Shown: positions 21,495 to 32,572 of the stretch, piece by piece
Position numbering within the stretch: the stretch's first letter is position 1
Layout: the number at the start of each line of letters is the position of its first letter
Assembly: GCA_002270565.1 (NCBI GenBank)
Contig: NQMI01000118.1
Location: forward strand, 79,255-143,254
Direction: 5' to 3'
Source: Stenocarpella maydis
Lineage: Eukaryota; Ascomycota; Sordariomycetes; Diaporthales; Diaporthaceae
DNA: 64,000 nucleotides
Translations under genes and position numbers: made by a program
The notes under the pieces: generated by a model
The model's input: only the letters and a program-made list of their open reading frames with translations
Databases searched by the model: none
Told to the model about the DNA's origin: nothing

Positions 21495-23963
21495 GGCTGT
21501 AGTCTGATAGTCTATACGCGCTTTCACGCATATATTTCCATCAAAGACCTGTTGATCGTGACAGCCCAACTTCCAAGGTTTTCAACGTGATTGTTGATGC
21601 TTCGGCTCGGTCCATGTCTGAGCCCCTCACCTGCAAGTGGGCAGTTTGTGGAGAGGTAACATGTGATTGCGGAGGCATAAGACGTCGCACAAGATTAAAG
21701 CACAAATGCACAAACGCACAAATAGTTTATTTGTAATCTTCATGCACAACAGTCGGTTCGCTGCCTCGCAAGTTTCACAACGAGGCTGTTAACATGGGTG
21801 GTGCGAGGTCCTACGGCTGTCGTTCAGCTAAAAGTCTAGAGTACTCACTGTTCTTTCAAGCTTACGTTTTCATGTATAAGTCTTTTCTTTTTTTGACGTT
21901 CAGGGAAATTGAAACGCATGGGCGGCCTCGCGTTGCAACGTCCTAGCTATCAACTAAAACGCCACATGAACAAAGAGCCCAGACTTGATGTTCTCACACA
22001 ATTATGCGATTGGCAAATGTTTTTACCAGGTGCCGTGAAACTGGGACGGCACGTCCGCCTTTATTATTGTACGATAGTAAACGGCGCAATGACCGACCTG
22101 TATAATTAGTACACGGAAGTTGTTGGCCCAGCACGTTGAGGTGCTTCAGCAGGACGATCTGGCCAACCAAAAGAAAGACACACATTCATAGAATCGTCTT
22201 TCTCGGGCACAACAGCAGACACTACTCATGAGACTAGCGGCTTCTCTTCCCACGAGTCCTGATTAATTCCATGGTCAATCACCCCTCGGCAGCACTCACG
22301 CTAGTTCTTTGCTCCCTAGGTACTATTGTTGATTCATTGGAAGTACCGAAAGCCCCAAAACGTTAAAATAGAATTAAATTGCAACTCACCGAGTCAGGAA
22401 AGCATGGACCATGTTTGAGGCAGTGTCTTGATTTCTTTCACCATTTTGGACCCACGTTAATGCCTGCCCGTTGTCCAGAATTCTGGGAACAGAAAGACCG
22501 CGAGTGATAACTATTAGGCCTCTCCGTGTCGAGTACTCGCCATAATTCTCCCCGATGGTCTCGGGGTGCCGTGTTGGTGTTTGGGACCTTTTCGGGCCAA
22601 GTTGGGGATCCAGCCACGGCACCTTCAACACCCTTGAGCCTTTACGAGGTTATGTCATTTCCACATGCACCTTCGTGTCTGTTAATGGAATCTGAATTGC
22701 TTCTTTACAAAGTCATCCCGAAACGATAGGCCTAAGTACATATCACAAGACACCATCTGAGCTGAGGTTTGAAACTCACTCTCTCTCCATTCACTGAATC
22801 CTATTCATCTATCAGATGACCATCTTCTACAACGATATGCTACTTGAAGGCCATTTAAATTATCCATTACGATGCAACCTACTACGCTTACCGTTAGCCT
22901 CGTGGCCCTAGCTACATATGTAACGTGGCAACTTCCACCAAGGGCAGTGGCCATGGCCCTCGCTGTCCAGAAGATGAATATTACAACGCGATGATGGAAA
23001 GCAAGAACCGCAAAGCCGCCACCATAGACTGCGTCAGATGGCTGGGCCGGACCTTCACCGACCCTAATCAAATCCCCAAGTACCTAGGTATCTCAAGGAC
23101 TGTGGTGAAGAAAAGAGTGAAGACCGTGTGAGCCGAGTCTCGGCTGCCTGTCCCTGTATCACAACAAACTCTAGCTTCACCACAGTGCCAACCAGTGCCC
23201 ATGTCAGTAGCATGCCGTCGAGTACGGCCATCGCCACCACGCCTTTGCAATCTCTAAGCTCTGCAGGCCGTGGCTCTACCACCACTGAGGCCTACTCAAG
23301 ACTGTCGGCGAGTTCACACCCACCCGCCACGACCTTGGCGCATGATGCTCCCCCCCAACGACACCGTCTTCCTCACCGTCGGGCCATGAGACTACCTCAG
23401 CCACCCATAATTCAGTGCCCACCACTTACAGGAACCCGGCTTATAATTATACTATATGATTAAATTTAGTCATGTCGTGCTCCTCATTTGCGTACCTTGG
23501 CACCTAGGTATGTAATCCAAGTCGAGGACAATTATCCAGGCTTTTGCAGAAACTTTTAGGTGATAGAAAATGAACTCCGAAACTGGCCCACGTAATTTGT
23601 GCAAGACTGTGAAGCATGACATGACCTCATCACCCAGTGTACATATGCAGGAGAGCACTGCGAGGAGGCAAATTGGAGGAGACGGAGTTTTGAACTACTT
23701 CATTTTGCTGTGACTAGCACACTCCTGGCCGCACTTCTAGCCAGCAGCATGAAAACTTTGAAAATACACAAAAGAACGCATTCCAGCGCCTTCTGCTCCG
23801 ACGCCCATGCTTGAATTTATCATGCGGTCTTCCGAGTATTATCTTTGTCGAGAATAACGAAGAACAAATGCCTTTTTAAAATGCTATACATGAAAAAAAA
23901 GGAGGGAAAAAAAGGGACTCGCCCAAAACCTCCTTACTTCAACTTGTCCGCCTCGGCACACCC
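21495..23963. other. Gene-poor stretch
   Basis: About 2.5 kb without a supported gene. A frame at 22898-23131 ends with IPKYLGISRTVVKKRVKTV, and the next, 23128-23463, is Ser/Thr-rich; they might be pieces of one decayed secreted-protein gene (an ATG at 22872 starts a hydrophobic MQPTTLTVSLVALATY in another frame), but no splice model joins them. One TACCTAGGTA palindrome lies at 23081 and a near copy at 23501. Confidence 0.35.
23081..23090. repeat. TACCTAGGTA palindrome, copy 2 of 5
   Basis: Perfect copy. A near copy, CACCTAGGTA, lies 420 bp away at 23501-23510. Confidence 0.6.
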
Positions 23964-24754
23964 CTACCTCATCCTCTCGGGGGCCCTCTCCTCCGCGGCC
24001 TCTGACTCGGGGGGCTTCGCCTTTCCCCGACCGGGTGCGGCCTCAAACTTTGCCCTCCACTTGTCCTCCTGCTTGAACATGACGATGCACTGCAGGGCCG
24101 ACGGCGTGCCGTAGTCCGGGTCGGCGCCGCCCTCGAGCAGGACCTGGTTGAACAATGTCAGCCACAGGGGAGGAAGGAAATCGGAGACCACGAAACAACC
24201 ACGTCAATCGGGAGTGATAAAAGAACTATTTCTGTATTTCACCGCGGAATCTCACAGAGCGGACTTACCTCTACGACATCATCCAACCTCTTGAAGACCG
24301 CACCGGCTATTGGGCTCTGCCGCTTGTCGTTGAGCCTGTTGGGGTCCGCCCCGTTCTGGATGAGCAGCTTGACCAGGTCCGCGTGGCCGTAATACGCCGC
24401 CAGCATGAGCTGCACCCCCGAAACATGACCCAGTCTGTCAGCCTGTGTGCTACTATGAATGGGTGTGCACCCAACGAGAACGCGCTGCTGACCGCCACCT
24501 GTGTTTGGGGGGGGGGAGTGCGGGGGGCAATAGCATGCCCCGGGCTCGGGGGTCGGTCGGTTTCGCAGTTGGCTGTTCAGACTCACCAGCGTGTCGCCCT
24601 TCTCGTTTGTCAGGTTCGCCGGCAGGCCCGAGGCGAGGGCCTCCTCGAGCACCTCCTTGTTGCCCTCGCGGGCGGCGTTGTACATCGAGGCCGCCAGCCG
24701 GATCGCCTCGAGCGATGGCGAGAAGGCCGTCGCCGACGTCAGGTCTGTGCTCAT
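23964..24754 (-). CDS. Small ankyrin-repeat protein
   Basis: Three exons on the minus strand: 24754-24587, 24409-24269 and 24143-23964, 162 aa in all; both introns (177 and 125 bp) are phase 0 with GTGAGT/GTAAGT donors and CAG acceptors. The start MSTDLTSATA is the one directly before the conserved part; the frame is open upstream. Two ankyrin units are clear: NAAREGNKEVLEEALASGLP at about residue 26, and LMLAAYYGHADLVKLLIQNG followed by ADPNRLNDKRQSPIAGAVF at 57-95, then VLLEGGADPDYGTPSALQCI at 104. The tail is charged and Glu/Arg-rich. Ankyrin proteins of this size in fungi usually act as binding partners; the target is unknown. The first intron contains a run of ten G. Confidence 0.85.
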
Positions 24755-26022
24755 CTTTGGAGTGCACGAGTTGGTTTGTTGTTTTTGCGGTGGCTTTGGG
24801 GGTGGGGTCTTATTCCGGGTTGCGTGGTCGGTGTGGTTGGTTATTGGCAATACGGACGGGTTGTATGGACGGCGGTATTATTTGATAGATAGACAGACAG
24901 AGGGCAGGGCAGGGAGCTCAGTACCAAGAACCAGGTGAGGGTCGCGATGAGCCGCTGTGACGTTGACCCACTCAGGCAGAGCAAGCAGGTGCAGTGATTT
25001 GAGCCCCCTAGCGTTGCTGCCCTGAGTGCAGCTCGCACTTATTAATAAGCCCTCTCGGTGATTGGCGAGGCCCCGGGCGAAGATTCCAGAAACGCACGCT
25101 GTGCCGCTGGCGCCCGTAAGCCCGACCAGGTGGCATCAGCTGGTCCTGCATGCGACCTTCGGACATCTGGAATAGTGCAGGTCAGCCTTTTGAATGAGGA
25201 GGGTTATTCGGAGAAGACAACCCACAGTGTGACTTCGGAGACGCGAAATGGGAAATACCACGACTGTTCTTACAGGGGACATGCTGAAGCTGTGCAGCCT
25301 GCAGTGACGTCAAGGCCATGGACAAGGCTTGTTCAATGTTCTCTTGTGCCGGAGGATGCAATTAGACGAGCCGGCCGTGCGGCATTCCTCCCTCCCAAGT
25401 TATGGCGATTCGTTCAAACCCCAGGAATCATGCGCTTGAGCTCGATTGATTTTCGCTCCGAGAAGAAAAAAAAAATCGCTCGCCTGTCCTCTGCCAGTGG
25501 GCAATGGCGGCTCGAAAGCGAGTGCTTCACGCGTATTTTGGCCACATTCAGATATACCTCAGGCAAGATGCACACCGGGGTCACCGAGTCGCACGCCTGG
25601 GAGTGATGGCCCTGATTTTTTTGAAATCCAGGCACGCATAGAGTAAATATTGCTGCTGGGCTCCGGTGCATCTGTGCGTGAGGACCACCACGCAGACATG
25701 CAGGTGGCCCGGTCGTTTCCACATGCCTCTACCAGGGAGCAGCGGTGGGCAGGGGGCTTACCTCTTGGTGCATCGGATTGTTACCGGCCCGGTGGACAAG
25801 GAGGTCACGGCTGTACACGCAACGGCATTGCAGCCGGGCAACATGCGAGAGCATGGCGCGGGGAGGACAAGGGTGAAGCATCAGAAGATCGTATGTGTTA
25901 TTAATTTATATACTGCCGACCATCGATGCCGGCGGCCAGGTGGCATGTCAATGATGGCATCCCTCACACAGCAGGTGCTCACCGCCCCGCTGAATTACGA
26001 GCCGGGAGAGCAGGCGCCGCCA
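24755..26022. other. Intergenic, nothing recognised
   Basis: About 1.3 kb between the ankyrin and UstYa-like genes. I looked here for a repeated-core precursor peptide that might pair with the UstYa-like oxidase and found none. Confidence 0.4.
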
Positions 26023-26948
26023 TTAGTAGATGAGCTGGTCGTCATAGGCCCTCACGCCCTCGAGGTACCCCAGGACCTGGTCGTAGTCCTTGCAGACGTG
26101 CGTGGCGTCCCAGCCGTCGCTGCCCGAGTTGTCGTCCGGGAAGGTGGTGGCGTGGCCCTCGAGGGCGGTGTCGGCGGCGCACGTGATCGCCTGGCGCATG
26201 TAGGCGATGCAGTGGATCATGTGCCAGTGGTGGTCGTCCGGGATGGGGTGGCCCGACGACAGGCCCGAGTACGTCTGGGCTATGGCGAAGAGGCAGTGGA
26301 TCTGGTGGGTGACCGACGTGGTGAAGACGGTCATGCCGTCGTACCACTCGATGGGCTTGGGGAGGTCGTGGTACTTGTGCGTGTCGTTGACCCACTGGAA
26401 GCCCATGCCCTCTGTGCGACGTGGTGTCAGTATACACACACATAGATATATATATATATATGCCGGATGCATTGTGTGTGTTGGTGGGGGGGGGGGAGAT
26501 GATGATGAAAGGGTGTGTAAGTGGACAGGAATAACATACTCGGCATCAGATTGTTCCACTTGGCCAGCGTCTCGTTGGTAAAGAACTCGGACGTGTTCGT
26601 GGGCGCGTAGGACGTGTCGTACTCGAACCTGGTCAGCTTCTGGGGGAAGCGGGGACCGACGCCCGTCATGTCGCCGAGAAGCTGCCACTGGTCCTGGACG
26701 GGCTCCCTCATCTCGTTGCGGACCAGCAGGGCGACGATGATGAGCAGCAGGGTGGTGTCGAGCATCCAGCGCGACGACCTGAGGATGCTGGAGAGCTGTG
26801 ACCGTCTTGACCTCCTCTCGTGGTGCTGTGAGTGCCATGCCTTCTCGTCGCCGATGAGGGACTCGACCTCGGTGCTGGACCTCGAGTCGTCGTGGTCGTG
26901 CTCGTGCCCTCCTCCAAGATCCACGTTCTCGTACTTGTGCGATGCCAT
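26023..26948 (-). CDS. UstYa-like oxidase (DUF3328 family)
   Basis: Two exons on the minus strand, 26948-26540 and 26411-26023, give 265 aa. The 128-bp intron (GTATGT donor, CACAG acceptor, phase 1) holds a TA microsatellite and a G run. An acidic N-terminus (to residue 35) is followed by one membrane segment at about 61-77 (WMLDTTLLLIIVALLVR), then the family's W-x-x-L-M-P-K-G motif at the splice. Both diagnostic HxxHC motifs are present: HQIHC at 172-176 and HMIHC at 200-204. UstYa proteins act in making ustiloxin-type ribosomal peptides, cyclochlorotine and related compounds, catalysing oxidative cyclisation, chlorination or hydroxylation at a membrane. All key residues are kept, so the protein is probably active. 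No partner synthase or precursor peptide is seen in the window. Confidence 0.9.
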
Positions 26949-27663
26949 GGTGACCGACGGTGTGTGTGAGTGTGTGTGGGGGGGTGAGTGAGTGAATGAG
27001 TGAGCGTCGTCAGGCAAGTCCAGTTGCCTAGTCACCGTCCAGCGTGTGTATGTCTGCTAGTAAAAAAAAGACGAAAAGGGAGGGAAAGAAGCGAAGAGGA
27101 CAAGGCGAGGACCGTCGAGGCTGCCGTAACAGTCAATCAGCAGCAATTCACACAAATGTCGCAGGACAAGAAAGGGGATGGAGGAGGGGACGTCGGTGTT
27201 TATTGGCGCCTCACCATTTTTGAAAACTAACGAGAGCGAGCGAGCTGCTCGGTTGGCACACACAAAGACGGATCATGGGGCCGCGTGGGCAGGGCAGATT
27301 GACCCAGGAAGGGGTGTGAGGTGGGCCTCTGACACGAGGTTTGGATGAGGCTCAAACAGCATCTGTCACACCACATGGGGGGCGCCTCGCTGCTCCTGGC
27401 TTCTCCTACCAGTGTAGAAGGCCCAAAAGGCCCAAAGCGGGATGGCCCGCTGCCCGCCTGGCCCCTCTGGGGGCCACCGGCACGTCTCGAGGCCCTGTTC
27501 ATTTAGCCGCTCCGTGTTGCCCCCCAGCAGCACATCAGGCCAAGACGGCGCTCACAGTCGATCATATCGTGTGGCCATGAGCTTGTCTTGTCTTGTCAGA
27601 TCCCCGTGGAGCCTGATCTGCAACCTGCAACCTGAAATCTGCAACCCTTAACCGACGCTGACT
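26949..27663. other. Intergenic region upstream of the UstYa-like gene
   Basis: Includes GT-rich simple sequence just upstream of the UstYa-like start (26960-26985). No gene is supported. Confidence 0.4.
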
Positions 27664-30265
27664 TTATATAGTGTACTGCACTTGACTGAAATACAACAAG
27701 AACGCAGGCTGGGAAGCAAGCTGGGAAAGGTGGAGGTGGAGGTGGAGGTGGCCCAGGGTTAGGGTGGAACCCCTGGCAGGGTTCAGGTTCCACCACGGCG
27801 CTTGCGGTTTCACCCCCCGCACCGGTACGTACCTCGACCAGCTGGTCGTCCGAACTTGACACCCGACCGGTTGCTCCACCAGCTGGCACTCACGACCGTC
27901 CTTACAGCCCCTTTTTGGGACCATACAATGTATCTGCGCTCCTGGACGTGATATTATTTTCACTTCCTGTTGAATGCTCACATTTGGTATCTTCACTACA
28001 GTCACATCAGCAGACTGACACAAATCATTCCCAAAGGCATGCACCAAGGTCACCACGAGTTTGGAAGAACAGGTACGCATTGTTACTACTACTCGAAGGC
28101 AGACGCAGCCCGCGAGAGACCACTTGATCCCGGGCCCACAAGCGGCTCCCCATGGCCGCCCCAAGCGCGCACCAAGGTTGAGGAAAGCATGTGTTTTGTT
28201 GGGTTTGTTATACGATCGAGAAATAGCACACAAGATGCTGACGGCCAGGTCGCGAATATCTACGCGGACACCCGAGGTTCTTTGCTTCTCAATTACTGCT
28301 TCCAGCAAGGCCCCGGCCCGAGAGGCATTCTCCGTGACGCCCTGGCTGTGCCGAAGTGCCGGCAGCATGTCCGAGCCCCTGTTATCAGACTCCACAACCG
28401 TCCTCGGGAGCGTGAGCTGCTTGACCTGCTCGACGGCCCACTGTTGCTGCCCCTCATCCGGGGTCTCGACGCCGTATATGAAGACTGGCCACATGAGTGC
28501 CGGGTGCACCGCACTGGACTCGGTCTGCTCGCAGGAAAAGCACGTCTGGAAGTGCCTCCACGTCTCTGCCAGCGCGTTCTTGACCACGGCGATGTGTGGC
28601 AGATGCCACCAGCAGACACGGTGCAGATACACAAACAGTATCCAGTAGCTTGCAAGGTAGACACTGAATACCTCCTGGAGGCGGCCTGCCACGTCAGGAG
28701 CCACTGTGCCGGGGAGGTCGCCGGCCGTCAGCGACACCACCGACGGGTGTTCATCCCAAAGGGCCTCAAGTTCAAAAAGGATTTGTCGGCCACGTAGGCT
28801 CACATCCAGCTCGTCTTCTGGGGTGAATCGAGGGCGCTGGTGCTTTTCGAGGGAGCTAATATGACGAAAGTAGGCCTGTGTTCGGAGGTACCACTCTGCG
28901 CCCGGCTGGAGGACTGCCTTCAGAACAATGTCCTTCACCGAGACGATGCTCAACCGAGCCGGCACCTTTTTGGCAGTCGAAGTGCTCTGAGACATCCGCC
29001 TGGGGTGATGCTGACTCCTCAGTTGAGGGCTACTTGGACTCGTCATAGCTGCAATTAGTGATCTGGATTGGGTAGCGTGCGACCACGGCGAGAGCCTATG
29101 GCGAAAGAATGGGGCTTCCTCCCAGGTAAGTAACCTTACTGTCAAGGGAATTGAAGGCCGACAGGAGTTGCCGGGAATGCCAGTCCCACTGGCACTGGCT
29201 GTCGACTATAACAGCATCAGCCTGGTCCCGGAGGAATGACGTATCGGCACAGTCTGACTCTTTGAGGCGGATGACTTGCGCCCAGGCTAGAAGGTACAAG
29301 GCCACAAGCATCCCCTTTCGGCATCCGTGGCCCGAGACACTGGTGGCGGTAAAATCTCGACTCTTGACAGTCCCGAATCCAGTGGCGACATGTTTCGGAT
29401 AAATGGCCGTCGTGGATAGCCCGGTGCTCGACTGGTACAGAAAACGTCCTCGAGACAAAGCAATGCTTCTCGCACGAGGTCGTCATTCGAGCCCATCGAT
29501 ACCATGTATGACTGCAGCTTCCTCCACTTTCGTATACCGCCCATCAGCATGGCCGCAGGCGGCTGGCGGAGCCTCATAAAGGCAGCGGCTTTCCAGCTTG
29601 GTAGGGCTCTCTGGCACGCCTAACAAGGCCACCTTCCTCGACATCGCTGGCTGGCTTGCCGTCAGTGTTGGCGATAGGAGATGGGCAAAGCGTCTGCTTT
29701 GCCAGACAGTCGCTGGCCAGCTCCAGACTGCTTCTCTCATCGGCGAGACGTCATCCGCATGCTCAACGCCAATCTCATTCCCACACCCGCCAGGCCATGC
29801 CCACTCCAATTGTTGCCAAACACATGCCAAATCGTCGTCAGGGAAGAGAATCTGCACGTCCCTTTCCAAGCTGTTCTCATTGCGCATGGACTGTGCCCCG
29901 CTCTCACCGCCGGAGCTGTTCTGCTGGTGGTACTCAGAAGAGTCTTCGGAAGGGCAAGGGCTGAGTGGTCTGGGGGTTGAGGCTGTCGGCTTGGGACACG
30001 GGAGAATCATCCGAGGACGGACTGTTCGTAGGGGCGTGCCCGGACCTTTGGGTAGTACCGGGTATTTGCAGTCGTGTACATCGACCACACTGGGGACGGC
30101 CCTCGTCGCATCGGACGTCACGTGCCTCTCCTTGCATGCAATGCACCCCGAGCTTGATATACAGGGGCTCCGACCGCGCTTAGGATTACTTAAACCCATT
30201 GCCATCTGGTATACCACGAGCTGCAGGAAGCCAAACGCTCTCTGGTTGGACAATGGATGCGGCAA
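27664..30265 (-). pseudogene. Degenerate Zn(II)2Cys6 fungal transcription factor
   Basis: Read on the minus strand. At about 30165-30070 the DNA-binding domain is split between frames: GCIACKERHV in one, then VRCDEGRPQCGRCTRLQIP in another, consistent with about 5 extra bases at CACGTGACGTC. An intron is excluded because the two halves touch. Further frame changes follow near 29620 (to PSWKAAAFMRLRQPPAAMLM and MVSMGSNDDLVREALLCL) and near 29450 (to MLVALYLLAWAQVIRLKESD). The fungal-specific regulatory domain continues from about 29060 (LQPGAEWYLRTQAYFRHISS; YLASYWILFVYLHRVCWWHL; HPALMWPVFIYGVETPDEGQ) to about 28200. The terminal part after that looks like read-through. Some of the later frame changes could be introns, but the broken zinc cluster argues for a pseudogene. 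It lies between the UstYa-like and nitroalkane oxidase genes and may once have regulated them. Confidence 0.62.
27729..27751. repeat. Short GGTGGA microsatellite
   Basis: About four tandem copies of a hexamer, followed by one telomere-like AGGGTTAGGG at 27755. Confidence 0.7.
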
Positions 30266-31155
30266 TCACCGTTGTCGGGGTTCGTCATCTCTTACGCATC
30301 CAAGATAGAGACGCGATGGACCCTGATAATAGAAGTTAAACCCTGGTCTCTGCCATTTCGTAGTCTCAAGATGGACCTATTCTTGGGCGAGATATCAATC
30401 GCAAGCCAAAGTTGAAGCTATCCGGGCTACATCTCATCTCGATTTGGACCACTAGCAAGCCTTAGCGTCGCTCGGCTGCATCATTAGTCGACCTCTGGGA
30501 AAGAACATCTCCGGCGGCCCGGAGGTTCGCCGCAACATCAGTGGCTGCATTAGCGATAAGCTGACTGACATACTCTCTGACATTGCCGGGTCCGAGCTCT
30601 ATATTCCTTATCGCTGTGGGACAGCCCTAGAAATCTCTTTCTAGGGCCTTTAACTAATGAATCGCTTGAAATAAGGTTTCTTTGATCATGCCTGGTTGGC
30701 TAGATTCCCGAATCCAGGGTGCTACAGGTATCCCTAGCTTGAAACGACGACAGAGGTCTCCTTGTTACGATGTGTAAGAAGCTGGGGCATCCGGAGCCTT
30801 TGGAGAAGTTACCTAGGTAACCGATAACACATTGCTCCTCGATAGGCCTCAGATAGACAGGCTCAAGACTCAAACTGAGGCCCTGCCATCCATCTCATTG
30901 CATTTTGATTGGACATCTTTCCGCATCATCTTGATTGGACGTCTTTCCGCGTCTACCTCGGCACTTGGCACACGCTCTGTAGATCGCGAACTCTCGATAC
31001 TGGCCAAGAGATCAGATAGAAGCTCAAGATAAATTTGGACAGTCGCCCTACAATGCCTCCAGGAATGCCTCTCCGTTCTGCCAAAGAACATCAAGAACCT
31101 TCCAAACATCGTTGCCTATTCAGATCATCAATACTACCCTACTAGTTCCTTCACC
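30266..31155. other. Promoter region of the nitroalkane oxidase gene
   Basis: No gene is supported. It contains a TACCTAGGTA palindrome at 30810 and a direct repeat at about 30904-30952 built on CATCTTTCCGC / CGTCTTTCCGC with TTGATTGGAC. Confidence 0.4.
30810..30819. repeat. TACCTAGGTA palindrome, copy 3 of 5
   Basis: Perfect copy 337 bp upstream of the nitroalkane oxidase start. Confidence 0.6.
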
Positions 31156-32572
31156 ATGTCTAACTTCTCCCTCAGCCCTTCGCAGGCCGAGGTCCGCAAG
31201 GCCGCTGCTGACTTCGCTGCGCGGGAGCTGAGCTCAGCACTGGGGAAGTATGAGAACCTCCCGACGCAGGGCGCCCGTTTTGCGGAGACCAGGCCGTACT
31301 TCGAAAAGATGGTCGCGGCCGGCTATCTGAGGGCCTTTATTCCTGCCCCCGACGGGGGAACCTGCAAAGCTTTCTTCGACACCTCGCTCATCCTGGAAGA
31401 ATTCTATTCTGTCGACTCGAGCGTGAACGTTGCTCTTATTGGCACGGCCCTCGGTCTGATGCCCGTCATCCTTGGGGCCACGAGCGAACAAAAGAAGAAG
31501 TACCTGGCGCCGTTCATCACGGGGGAGGGCGGCCATCTCGCAAGCCTGGCGCACTCCGAGCCAGGTGGTACGGCGAACTGGCTCGAGAAGGGTGGCAAGG
31601 GCCTTGGTGTAACGGCTAGGAAGGAGGGCGACTACTACGTCGTCAATGGCGAAAAGGTAATGGCCTCTGCTCCGGTAGCTACTTGGTTTCTTTCTGCTAA
31701 CAAGGTGTCTCCCAGCTCTGGACGACCAACAGTGGCGGTTGGGATGGCAAGGGTGCCTCACTTACCTGCCTCTGCGTTCGCTATTCCGAAGATGGAGGGC
31801 CCGAGAAGCCAGACGTTGACCCCCGGACCAACATCATGATCCTCGCCGTGACCCGCGAAACCATTGCACAGAACGAGCCCGGGGCCTATCAGATCCTTGC
31901 CGAGCCGGACCTCATGGGCCACACCGCGGCCAGCGGCCCCCACACGAGGTTCACCGACTTCAAGGTACCGGCCGAGAACCTGCTATGCGACCGCGGCGAC
32001 GCGTCCGCCGCCACCATCGAGACGGCGTTCGGCATTACCGCCGCCATGGTCGGCTCCATGGCCATTGGCGTGATGCGCCAGGCCTTTGAGTCCGCGCTCA
32101 AGTTCTCCAGGGACGAGACCCGCGGGGGGAGCGTCCCCATCATCCAGAGGCAGAGCGTTGCGGACCTGCTGATCAACTGCAAGGCCAAGATCGACACCGC
32201 GCGGCTCCTGGTCCGGAACGCGCTGGACGCCATCGACAGGGGCACTGGAGATGTCGCCAGCAGGCTCGAGACCTGCCTGCAGGCCAAGATCGTCATTGGA
32301 GAGTCCGCGGTCCAGGCGGTCTGGGAAGCTATGCAAGTCGTGGGGATGTGAGTAATTACCCATACAGAGAAATATCCTCTACCGTCCTTTGTGTGACGCT
32401 GACTTGAATGCTTACTAGGAGATCTTATCTGGCGGAAACCGGATTCGGGCGCCTTCTCACTGATGCTACGGTATTCTCATTGTTTGATGGAGGAAACGTC
32501 GGTGTGAGACGTCGACAACTAGAGAAGCTCATGCAGGCTCCCGAATACAGCCCCTGGAAGGCCAGCTTTTAA
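31156..32572 (+). CDS. Nitroalkane oxidase homologue (acyl-CoA dehydrogenase superfamily flavoprotein)
   Basis: Three exons, 31156-31656, 31716-32347 and 32419-32572, give 428 aa; the introns (59 and 71 bp) have GTAATG and GTGAGT donors and the first a GCTAAC branch site. The sequence follows Fusarium nitroalkane oxidase closely from end to end: TALGLMPVIL, LAHSEPGGTANWLEKGG, NGEKLWTTNSGGWDGKGA, SGPHTRFTDF, and the C-terminal FDGGNVGVRRRQ. Asp401 and Arg408 match the catalytic Asp402 and Arg409 of the Fusarium enzyme. The residue matching its Ser276 is Thr275. The known enzyme oxidises neutral nitroalkanes to aldehydes or ketones with FAD, releasing nitrite and hydrogen peroxide. Numbering of the reference is from memory. 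The gene is intact and GC-rich. Confidence 0.9.

Noticed and set aside
22872..23463. Possible small secreted protein gene (hydrophobic start, helix-like middle, Ser/Thr-rich end)
   Set aside because: The pieces are in different frames, and the only in-phase intron joining the first two would be 23 bp, too short.
27755..27764. Telomere-like AGGGTTAGGG (also at 45253-45262)
   Set aside because: Only about one and a half repeat units each, inside unique or repeat sequence; not evidence of an interstitial telomere.
24755..30265. Search for a repeated-core ribosomal-peptide precursor near the UstYa-like gene
   Set aside because: No secreted frame with repeated short cores separated by Lys-Arg sites was seen on either strand.
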